Assembly: GCA_025965815.1 (NCBI GenBank)
Contig: JAOPWF010000147.1
Coordinates: 1-12,632, forward strand
Origin: Mycobacterium sp.
GTDB taxonomy: Bacteria; Actinomycetota; Actinomycetes; Mycobacteriales; Mycobacteriaceae
Direction of reading: 5' to 3'
Length of the DNA: 12,632 bases
Shown here: positions 6,763-12,632 of the stretch, piece after piece
How the letters are laid out: the number at the start of each line of letters is the position of its first letter
Position numbering within the stretch: position 1 is the stretch's first letter
The notes under the pieces: generated by a model
What the model was told of the DNA's origin: nothing
Database searches by the model: none
What the model saw: only the letters and a program-made list of their open reading frames with translations
Position numbers and translations under genes: made by a program

Positions 6763-7638
6763 ATGAAGCTCAGCGTTAACCTAACGAGCTATTCGTGGCC
6801 GGACCATGGCGCCGCGATGTCCGAACGCCTGGCCTGGCTCGCCGGCTCCCTCGATCAGAGCGCGGTCGACACCCTCTGGGTGGCAGACCATCTGCTGCAG
6901 GCCGACCCGTCCGCTGACGTCGACGAGCCGATGCTGGAGGCCTATACGACGCTCGGATTCCTGGTGGCACAGACCTCGCGGATCAGGCTGGGCACGATGG
7001 TCGCCGCTGCGACGTTCCGGGCACCGGCGCTGCTGGTGAAGGCGGTCACGACGCTCGACGTGCTGTCCGGCGGGCGGGCCTGGCTTGGGATCGGCGCGGG
7101 CTACAACGTTGACGAGGCGCGCGCTCTGGGCCTGTTCATGCCGCAGACCCGGGAGCGTTTCGACCGGCTGGCCGAACTGCTACAGATCGCCCGGCGGATG
7201 TGGGCCGGGGATGAGTCGGCGTTTCGCGGGGACTACACGCAGCTCGAGCACCCGGTGGCACGGCCCGGTCCGGTCACCTTGCCGCGACCCCCGGTGCTGA
7301 TCGGTGGAACGGGGGAGCGCCGCACGCTGCGGCTCGTTGCCGAATACGCCGACGCCTGCAACCTTTTCGACGTTCCCGACGAGGGCAGAACGGTGCGGCG
7401 ACAACTCGATGTGCTGGCACGGCACTGCGCCGATGTCGGCCGGCCCTACGACCAGGTTGAGCGCACGGTGAGTACCGCGCTGCAGCCCGGCGAGCCGGTC
7501 AATCGGCTGGTCTCGCGGTGCCGCGCGCTGGGTGACGTCGGTGTGCAGCATGTCGTCGTCATCGCGCGGGGTCGCGCCTGGTCCGCCGAGGACTTGGACA
7601 CCCTCGCCGGCGCCGCCGAGCAGCTGGTGTCTAGCTGA
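6763..7638 (+). CDS. LLM-class (probably F420-dependent) oxidoreductase
   Basis: This 291-residue protein is a luciferase-like monooxygenase-fold (TIM barrel) oxidoreductase. Landmarks are 'DTLWVADHL' near residues 36-44, '[20 protein letters not shown]', '[20 protein letters not shown]' and '[20 protein letters not shown]'. In mycobacteria such proteins commonly use coenzyme F420 rather than FMN; the substrate is unknown. ATG 6763 has GGTGA five bases upstream. An in-frame GTG at 6754 overlaps the stop of the membrane-protein gene and would add three residues. Either way the two genes are close enough for translational coupling, so the upstream nonsense codon could have a polar effect. The 3' end overlaps the convergent RNase Z-like gene by 8 bp. 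Confidence 0.92.
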   Translation: MKLSVNLTSYSWPDHGAAMSERLAWLAGSLDQSAVDTLWVADHLLQADPSADVDEPMLEAYTTLGFLVAQTSRIRLGTMVAAATFRAPALLVKAVTTLDVLSGGRAWLGIGAGYNVDEARALGLFMPQTRERFDRLAELLQIARRMWAGDESAFRGDYTQLEHPVARPGPVTLPRPPVLIGGTGERRTLRLVAEYADACNLFDVPDEGRTVRRQLDVLARHCADVGRPYDQVERTVSTALQPGEPVNRLVSRCRALGDVGVQHVVVIARGRAWSAEDLDTLAGAAEQLVSS

Positions 7639-8461
7639 CCTCGACGCGGTGCAGATCGTCGCCGAGTTCGATGGCCCCGCTGAAAGTGGTTGCGGCAAGC
7701 GCCCGCCAGTCGTCTTCCTGACCGGGCACGATCGCCGGGACATAGTGAGTGAGGATCAGCGTGCCGACGCCCGCCCGCTTGGCGGTGGCTCCGGCCTCTT
7801 CGACCGAGGAGTGGTAGTCGAGAATGTCTCTCAGCCGCTGGTTCGGCACCTGCTCGACCAGGTCCTTGCGAATCACGGTGTGCACCAACGCTCCCGCCCC
7901 CGCGGCAAGCTCGTCGAGGCTACTGCACGGGACCGAGTCACCGGCGAGCACCACCGAGGCGCCATCGTGCTCGATCCGGAAGGCGATCGTCGGCTCCACC
8001 GGGCGGTGATCGGTCGGCGCCACCCGGATCTTCACCCCGCCGGAGTCCCACGCCGGGCCGTCGGTGTACTCGTGCACCTCGATGATGGGCGGCCCGGTGA
8101 TGTCGGCGTGGTGGGCGATCCGGTAACTGATGTCGGGGGCGAGCGCGGCCAGCGTGGCCTGGACGACGGCGGCAGTCCCGGGCGGCCCGATCACCGGCAG
8201 CGGCGTCGGGACGAAGGTGGTGACCCACCGCGTCGTGATGACGTCGCTGAGGTCGGTGATGTGGTCGCTGTGCAGATGGGTCAACAGCAGCGCGGTCAGG
8301 TTGGCGGCGCCGACTCCGACGGCCGCGGCGCGCTGCAGGACGCCGCGGCCACAGTCGACGAGAAACAGTTGGTCACCGGCGCGGACCAGGGTGGAGGGCC
8401 CCGCACGCTTCGCATCCACCATGGGACTGCCGGTTCCGAGCAGGGTTACCTCAATGGTCAT
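7631..8461 (-). CDS. rnz: Metallo-beta-lactamase hydrolase, RNase Z-like (Rv2407-like)
   Basis: This 276-residue metallo-beta-lactamase-fold hydrolase resembles the protein annotated as ribonuclease Z in M. tuberculosis (Rv2407), which would trim tRNA 3' ends. The metal-binding set is complete: HLHSDH (62-67), His152 in TDHRPV, Asp175 in AGDSVP, His217 in DYHSS and His239 in LTHY. The first strand '[10 protein letters not shown]' fixes the N terminus. The frame extends 25 codons further upstream, but ATG 8461 is chosen because '[13 protein letters not shown]' matches the family and a GAGG lies a little upstream. It ends in TAG (7633-7631), overlapping the LLM gene tail to tail. Assignment to tRNase Z rather than another phosphodiesterase or arylsulfatase-like branch is by similarity only. 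Confidence 0.92.
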   Translation of the reverse strand: MTIEVTLLGTGSPMVDAKRAGPSTLVRAGDQLFLVDCGRGVLQRAAAVGVGAANLTALLLTHLHSDHITDLSDVITTRWVTTFVPTPLPVIGPPGTAAVVQATLAALAPDISYRIAHHADITGPPIIEVHEYTDGPAWDSGGVKIRVAPTDHRPVEPTIAFRIEHDGASVVLAGDSVPCSSLDELAAGAGALVHTVIRKDLVEQVPNQRLRDILDYHSSVEEAGATAKRAGVGTLILTHYVPAIVPGQEDDWRALAATTFSGAIELGDDLHRVEVS

Positions 8462-8611
8462 GGGGTAGATCCTCACATCTGCGGAGGCACCGCGACCGCC
8501 GATTGGCTGCTCTTCCGTAGGGATTCCGATAAACACGAGGACCCGCGGCCCGGCGCCCTACCGTGATGCTGTGATTTCTGTGTCACGGATCCGACGCGCG
8601 GCGCCAGTGCT

Positions 8612-8948
8612 ATGTGGCTCTGGCGAGTTCCTGACGACGCCAATGCAGTCGTGGAATTCGCGCGATCGCACCGGCTGGCGGAGGTCTACGTCGGTGCGCC
8701 GTGGGCCGGGGCCGACGATCGGGTGGGTGGCCTTGCTGCCTCGCTGCACAGCCACCGCATCGCGGTTTCGTGCGGGCGATCGTGGGCTGGCACGGCGCCA
8801 CGTTCAACGACATAGCGATGGTAATGACCGCGCTGAAGATGGCGTTGTGGCGGCGCGATCACGCCGACCACCGCGTCGATGCCGAGTTGACGGCATCAAC
8901 GTGGACGAGGTGCCTGCGCCGCATCGACTGGCCGACCGCGGCTGGTAG
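8612..8948 (+). pseudogene. Degenerate coding block with fragments in different frames
   Basis: From ATG 8612 one frame reads 'MWLWRVPDDANAVVEFARSH', then 'RLAEVYVGAP' and so on; this resembles the N terminus of a small uncharacterised actinobacterial protein family ('WLWR...FA..H.L..VYV'). It loses protein-like character at about 8765 and ends at 8815. In another frame (about 8880-8935) 'VDGINVDEVPAPHRLAD' resembles the later DG-hVDvEPH motif I associate with the same family, ending at TAG 8946-8948. In the third frame around 8765-8830 'VRAIVGWHGATFNDIAMVMT' faintly recalls the HG-T-ND motif of wax ester synthase/DGAT proteins. The block therefore looks like one frameshifted gene or a patchwork of gene remnants. 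The family comparisons are from memory. The 150 bp between ATG 8612 and the RNase Z-like start show no convincing promoter. Confidence 0.5.
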
Positions 8949-8972
8949 CGGCCTCGTCCGACGAATAGTGTT

Positions 8973-9017
8973 CCAGCGCAGCGCGCTTCCCCGATCTGGG
9001 GCCTGCCCACCCGCTGG
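8973..9017. terminator. Possible stem structure after the ABC ATPase gene
   Basis: Outer arms CCAGCG (8973-8978) and CGCTGG (9012-9017) enclose an inner CCCC-GATCT-GGGG hairpin (8989-9001). The structure lies just past the ABC ATPase stop (9036) and after the degenerate block, where a bidirectional terminator would be expected. There is no T tract, so it is not a classical intrinsic terminator. Confidence 0.25.
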
Positions 9018-9035
9018 AGCGCGTCCGGCCGAAGA

Positions 9036-10124
9036 TCACGACAGTCGCGCGCCGCTTTCGGTGTCGAAGACGTGGAGTGCGTGGCCGCCGATCGGGGCCA
9101 GATGTACCCGATCACCTTTGAGCGGCGGATGGCGCCAATCGACGCGGGCGACCAGTGTCTGTCGCGATCCATCCTGGGATCCGTTGATGTTGGTTCGCCC
9201 GTATGCGTACGCGTCGGCGCCCAGCTCTTCGACGACATCGACCTCGAATTCTAGGCCAAAGTCGACGATCTGCAGATCCTCCGGACGAACGCCCACGGTC
9301 ACGTACCTCGAATCTGCCGTGTTGAGAGTTTGCCTGTTCACAGGAATGGTGATGTCGCCGAAGCGAACGCCGCCCTCGATGACTGGCAGCTGAACCAGAT
9401 TCATGCTCGGTGACCCGAGAAACCCGGCGACGAACAGGTTCGCCGGCCGTGCGTACATCTCCCGCGGCGTGGCGCACTGCTGAACGACACCTTCATTGAG
9501 GACGGCGACGCGGTCACCCATGGTCATCGCCTCGATTTGGTCGTGGGTGACGTAGACTGTCGTTGCCCCCAATCTCCGCTGTAACTGCACGATCTGGCTA
9601 CGGGTTTGCACCCTGAGTTTCGCGTCGAGGTTTGACAGCGGCTCGTCCATCAAGAACACACGCGGCTGCCGGACGATCGCCCGGCCCATCGCCACTCTCT
9701 GCCGTTGTCCGCCTGAGAGGGCTTTGGGTTTGCGGTCCAGAAACGACTCCAGTTCCAACATCATCGCGGCTTCTCGCACGCGCTGCTCGATCTCGGATTT
9801 GCGGGCACCGGCGACCTTTAGCGCGAATCCCATGTTCTCGGCCACCGACATGTGGGGGTAGAGGGCGTAGTTCTGAAACACCATCGCGATGTCGCGATCC
9901 TTCGGCTCCACATCAGTGACGTCGTCGTTGTCGATCAGGATGCGACCCGTATCAACGGGTTCCAGTCCGGCGAGCATCCGTAGCGATGTGGACTTACCAC
10001 AACCTGACGGTCCGACGAGTACAAGGAACTCTCCGTCGTCAACCTGGAGATTCAAGCGATCGACCGCAGGGCGCCCGTGACCCGGAAAGTTGCGGCTTGC
10101 ATTTTCGAACGTGACAGATGACAT
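9036..10124 (-). CDS. ABC transporter ATP-binding protein, MalK/UgpC/SugC type
   Basis: This 362-residue ATPase is of the carbohydrate-uptake class and should sit on the cytoplasmic face energising a sugar or polyol importer. All ATPase motifs are intact: Walker A GPSGCGKST (38-46), Q-loop Gln84, signature LSGGQ (136-140), Walker B VFLMDE (156-161), D-loop SNLD (164-167) and H-loop His194. The C-terminal MalK-type regulatory/TOBE domain follows, with GVRPED (278-283). The ATG at 10124 has GGAGGG about 11 bases upstream. It follows the ALDH gene after an 80-bp gap on the same strand and is probably cotranscribed. It is an orphan in the window: no permease or substrate-binding protein gene is adjacent downstream, where only the degenerate block lies. 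It may serve several importers or a transporter encoded elsewhere. Confidence 0.95.
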   Translation of the reverse strand: MSSVTFENASRNFPGHGRPAVDRLNLQVDDGEFLVLVGPSGCGKSTSLRMLAGLEPVDTGRILIDNDDVTDVEPKDRDIAMVFQNYALYPHMSVAENMGFALKVAGARKSEIEQRVREAAMMLELESFLDRKPKALSGGQRQRVAMGRAIVRQPRVFLMDEPLSNLDAKLRVQTRSQIVQLQRRLGATTVYVTHDQIEAMTMGDRVAVLNEGVVQQCATPREMYARPANLFVAGFLGSPSMNLVQLPVIEGGVRFGDITIPVNRQTLNTADSRYVTVGVRPEDLQIVDFGLEFEVDVVEELGADAYAYGRTNINGSQDGSRQTLVARVDWRHPPLKGDRVHLAPIGGHALHVFDTESGARLS

Positions 10125-10204
10125 ACGTATTCAAACCCTCCACCGGCAGGTACGTGACGGACGATCCGAGTGATGGGACTCGACGGATGGTGCGGTGCGC
10201 GTGT

Positions 10205-11746
10205 TTATCTCCGTTCGGTCGTCTGCAGAGGCAATGCCGCCCGGATGAGCTCGCCGTCGATACGTCGAGGGACGTCACGGTTCTCTTCGCGAAGCTCAAG
10301 CGGGAGAAGGTGTTCGGGTGAGTTTTGCCATGTTAGTGGACGAAGAAACCTCCTAATGGCGGTCGGGCCAACCGAGGTATGTGACGTATTGGTTGATGGC
10401 CAAGGGCCACCATGGTGCTGCGCCCAAGTCACTGCCACGCCGGTGGGATATTGGTCGTAGATCAGGCGTCCGGCCCGCTCCCTGAGCACTGCGGTAACCG
10501 CCCGCACGAACTCCGCTTCCACCGGTTCGCTATGAATAGTGGCGGTGAGGGACCCAGGCAGCATTGGCAACCGAGCGAGCAGTTCTTCGTCGTTGGAGTA
10601 CCGCGCAATGACGGCAATCGGACCGAAGTGCTCCTCGCAAGCCTCTGCGCTCAGGTCCGCTGCAGCAACTTCTAGCAACAGCGGTCCTGCGTGAAAGCCT
10701 ACGGTCCTCGTGACGTCAGTGGCATGAACGACCGTGATGTCCGCACGCGATCGAAGGGCGTCAGAATCTGCGGCGAAGGCATCTCGTATTCGTTCGTTCA
10801 GTAGGACGAGTTGTGGAGCATCCGCTAAAGCCTCACGCATCTGCGCCACGGTGTGATCTCCCGCGGCACCGCTGGGGATAAAGACGAGACCGGGTTTCGT
10901 ACACAACTGCCCGGCGGAGACGGTAAAGGACGACACAAGATCACGCGCAATGTCGGGCCCTCTCTTCCTCGCCGCCGCTTCGGTGATTACGACGGGGTTC
11001 AGGCTGCTCAGCTCACCGTAGAACGGGATCGGGTCAGGTCGCTGGCCGATCAGATCGAGCAACGCGCGACCCGCAGACAAGGATCCGGTGAAGCCAACGG
11101 CTTTGACAGCCGGCTGGGTAACCAGGTTTGCGCCGGCGGCTTGACCGTGAAGGAGGCCAACTGTGCCGTCGGGCGCGCCGATATCGCGGACCACCTTGCG
11201 GAGCAGGTCGGCACACAGACTCGAGGTTGCCGGGTGCGAATCGTGGGCCTTGATGACCACCGGCGAGCCGGCGGCCAGCGCAGAAACGGTGTCGCCACCA
11301 GGGACCGAGAAGGCGAGCGGAAAGTTACTTGCGCCGAACACTGCCACCGGCCCAATAGGCACGAGCATTCTTCGAAGGTCAGGGCGGGGTCCCATGGCAG
11401 TCGTGCCTGAGTGATCAATGATTGCTTCAAGGTAAGAGCCCTCGTCGAGCACATCAGCGAACAGCCGCATTTGGAATGTGGCTCGTGTCAACTCCCCGTC
11501 GAGGCGGACGGTTCCGATGCCGGTCTCACGATCGGCAAGCGCAACCACTTCGGTGCGCTGGGACTCGAACTCACTAGCCATCCGTCGCAGCATCGCGGCC
11601 CGACCGGGCCGCCCGAGAGCCTCCAAAGCCGGCGCGGCCCCAGCAGCGGCGCTACATGCGAGGTCGACATCGCCAGGCGCAGAGCTATCGCCCACGGCTC
11701 CAATCACCGCGCCAGTCCGCGGATCGATGCTCTCAACCTTGCCCAT
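10205..11746 (-). CDS. Aldehyde dehydrogenase, alpha-ketoglutarate-semialdehyde dehydrogenase-like
   Basis: This NAD(P)-dependent aldehyde dehydrogenase belongs to the KGSADH-like branch, whose members oxidise 2,5-dioxopentanoate to 2-oxoglutarate in pentose, hexarate or hydroxyproline breakdown. From ATG 11746 it has 513 residues, normal for the family. Catalytic residues are present: Asn141 in FGASNFP, Glu245 in YGELSSLNP and Cys282 in GQLCTKPG. Branch-specific features are PIGPVAVFGASNFPLAFSV, FTGSLSAGRALLDL, the late 'PTGVAVTWAQHHGGPWPSTN' region and the terminal 'FLRPLTWQNSPEHLLPLELR'. The frame extends 32 codons further upstream, but ATG 11746 is chosen for its AGGAG site and because 'VESIDPRTG' follows directly. 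Base composition is lower in GC than the genes at the left of the window. It is divergent from the alpha/beta hydrolase and upstream of the ABC ATPase. The precise substrate is inferred from the family only. Confidence 0.92.
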   Translation of the reverse strand: MGKVESIDPRTGAVIGAVGDSSAPGDVDLACSAAAGAAPALEALGRPGRAAMLRRMASEFESQRTEVVALADRETGIGTVRLDGELTRATFQMRLFADVLDEGSYLEAIIDHSGTTAMGPRPDLRRMLVPIGPVAVFGASNFPLAFSVPGGDTVSALAAGSPVVIKAHDSHPATSSLCADLLRKVVRDIGAPDGTVGLLHGQAAGANLVTQPAVKAVGFTGSLSAGRALLDLIGQRPDPIPFYGELSSLNPVVITEAAARKRGPDIARDLVSSFTVSAGQLCTKPGLVFIPSGAAGDHTVAQMREALADAPQLVLLNERIRDAFAADSDALRSRADITVVHATDVTRTVGFHAGPLLLEVAAADLSAEACEEHFGPIAVIARYSNDEELLARLPMLPGSLTATIHSEPVEAEFVRAVTAVLRERAGRLIYDQYPTGVAVTWAQHHGGPWPSTNTSHTSVGPTAIRRFLRPLTWQNSPEHLLPLELREENRDVPRRIDGELIRAALPLQTTERR

Positions 11747-11751
11747 TGGTG

Positions 11752-11756
11752 CTCCT
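11752..11756 (-). promoter_or_regulatory. Ribosome binding site of the ALDH gene
   Basis: AGGAG on the minus strand lies five bases upstream of ATG 11746. It decides this start over the longer open frame reaching 11842. Confidence 0.8.
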
Positions 11757-11832
11757 ATCAGGTGCCGGACCGTCGGCAATGGCGATCGGCACAGAGCCTC
11801 GGCGATGGCGAGACGTTGTCGTGAACCGGCCG

Positions 11833-11859
11833 TTGACCGCAAATGTTATTTAGTATAAC
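11833..11859. promoter_or_regulatory. Candidate divergent promoter with small operator palindrome
   Basis: The 231-bp gap between the ALDH and hydrolase genes contains a sharply AT-rich spot. On the plus strand TTGACC (11833-11838) and TATAAC (11854-11859) form a promoter-like pair with a short 15-bp spacer, pointing to the hydrolase. On the minus strand TATACT (11857-11852) could be the ALDH -10 element, without a clear -35. GTTAT-TTAGT-ATAAC (11845-11859) is a perfect inverted repeat covering both -10 elements. A repressor bound there would switch both genes together; GntR-type regulators are one possibility. No regulator gene is in the segment seen. Confidence 0.4.
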
Positions 11860-11977
11860 TTATGCCGTATCACATCGCGGTGGTGCACGGTTGACTTGCC
11901 CGGTCGGGTAGCGCGGCCGAGGTCTCCACGAGCCTGAACCTGTATCTCCATCCTGAACGTCTCATGCGGAATGGCCG

Positions 11978-12632
11978 ATGAAATCCTTTGCTGAGCTCCT
12001 GACTGAACCCCCGAGAGGGGGAATGGTCCAGGACTTTCTTCTGAAGCGGGCAGCCGAGCTTGCAGCGCATTCATCGCAATCGGTTAGTTTCGGTCCCGGT
12101 ACGGCGGCTAGATCGGATGTAAAGGCAGGACTGCGTGATGCTCTCGGAATGGATCGGATTGAACAAGCTCAGAAGCATGCTCTGATCGATAGAATCGCCG
12201 CGGACAGCTTTGATGTTGAAAAGATCGTCTATCAAGCAGCGCGCGGACTACAAGTGCCCGCAATTCTGTATCTGCCCCACGGTAAGGATCCGCATCCCGC
12301 TGTCGTCCATCCGCCGGGACATTGGATGGAGGATGCGAAGCTCGCCGCTGACATACAGAGCTTCAATCAGTACCTGGCGTCGAACGGGATCGCTGTGCTC
12401 TGCTACGACACTCTAGGGCAGGGCGAAAGGCGCATCGGGTGGCACCAACACGGTCAGTTGGCTCCGCTGCTTGTCGGCTTGACCTCCTTAGGCTTAATGG
12501 TCAATGACAGCCTGGCGGGCGTCGATTTACTCGCCGAACGCGACGATATCGACTCCTCTCGAATAGGAATCGTCGGCGCCTCAGGCGGAGGATTCTCCTC
12601 GATATTTGCGTCAGTACTCGATGAGCGGATCA
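11978..12632 (+). CDS. Alpha/beta hydrolase (carbohydrate-esterase/dienelactone-hydrolase type), 5' part
   Basis: The open frame from ATG 11978 runs off the right edge (218 complete codons). It shows an alpha/beta hydrolase core: 'QVPAILYLPHGKDPHPAVVH', then a PPGHW oxyanion-type segment, 'GIAVLCYDTLGQGERR', and the nucleophile elbow GASGGG with Ser202. The pattern is like acetyl-xylan-esterase and dienelactone-hydrolase relatives found in carbohydrate utilisation loci; the substrate is unknown. The ATG at 11971 in another frame stops after seven codons, and the Shine-Dalgarno for 11978 is poor (GCGGAATGG). Codon use is less GC-biased than at the left of the window, with TTA leucine codons at 12488, 12494 and 12527, rare in high-GC actinobacteria. 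Divergent pairing with the ALDH suggests a shared catabolic role. The catalytic acid and His lie beyond the window. Confidence 0.88.
   Translation, partial: MKSFAELLTEPPRGGMVQDFLLKRAAELAAHSSQSVSFGPGTAARSDVKAGLRDALGMDRIEQAQKHALIDRIAADSFDVEKIVYQAARGLQVPAILYLPHGKDPHPAVVHPPGHWMEDAKLAADIQSFNQYLASNGIAVLCYDTLGQGERRIGWHQHGQLAPLLVGLTSLGLMVNDSLAGVDLLAERDDIDSSRIGIVGASGGGFSSIFASVLDERI

Noticed and set aside
7532..8566. Open frame of 344 codons on the plus strand
   Set aside because: It is antisense to the RNase Z-like gene with complete metal-binding motifs; the composition is that of a shadow frame.
1..12632. CRISPR array, tRNA/rRNA genes, insertion sequences, phage genes or att sites
   Set aside because: I looked for regular direct repeats, terminal inverted repeats with a transposase frame, and cloverleaf-like segments and saw none; small RNAs cannot be excluded by eye.

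Overview
The window looks like the chromosome of a high-GC actinobacterium, most likely a mycobacterium (Mycobacterium or Mycolicibacterium). The reason is gene content and order. DNA polymerase III delta (holA), rpsT, a circularly permuted ATP-grasp protein, an alpha-E protein, a transglutaminase and an RNase Z-like hydrolase occur in the same relative order and orientation as Rv2413c-Rv2407 of M. tuberculosis, read here in the opposite direction. This comparison is from memory, not from a search.

Layout. Positions 1-476 (minus) hold the 5' part of an MpaB/DUF2236-type oxygenase, divergent from holA (528-1496, plus). holA carries an in-frame TAG at 915-917. rpsT (1501-1761, minus) converges on holA. 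Three genes on the plus strand overlap by one base at each junction (1903-5428) and form a predicted peptide-ligase/peptidase-like operon: ATP-grasp, alpha-E and transglutaminase. The ATP-grasp protein ends in an unusual polyglutamine tail. A MarR regulator (5434-5985, minus) is divergent from a small membrane-protein gene (6026-6757, plus), which also carries an in-frame TAG at 6380-6382. That gene runs into an LLM-class, probably F420-dependent, oxidoreductase (6763-7638). The RNase Z-like metallo-beta-lactamase gene (7631-8461, minus) overlaps the LLM gene tail to tail by 8 bp.

To the right of about 8.6 kb the character changes. A degenerate block (8612-8948) holds protein-like fragments in different frames. 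An accessory, visibly lower-GC catabolic segment follows: a lone MalK/UgpC-type ABC ATPase (9036-10124, minus), an alpha-ketoglutarate-semialdehyde dehydrogenase-like ALDH (10205-11746, minus), and a divergent alpha/beta hydrolase (11978 to the right edge, plus) of the carbohydrate-esterase/dienelactone-hydrolase type. The last two share an AT-rich promoter region with a small palindrome. They suggest uptake and oxidation of a sugar acid or a related ester-linked substrate, but no permease or binding protein lies in the window.

The most striking observations are the two in-frame amber codons in otherwise intact genes, one of them in normally essential holA. Others are the polyQ tail on the ATP-grasp protein, a repeat-rich MarR control region, and the frame-broken boundary of the accessory segment. 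No tRNA, rRNA, CRISPR array, insertion sequence or prophage gene was recognised. Nothing here is clearly a wholly new system; the ATP-grasp/alpha-E/transglutaminase operon is the best candidate for uncharacterised biochemistry.
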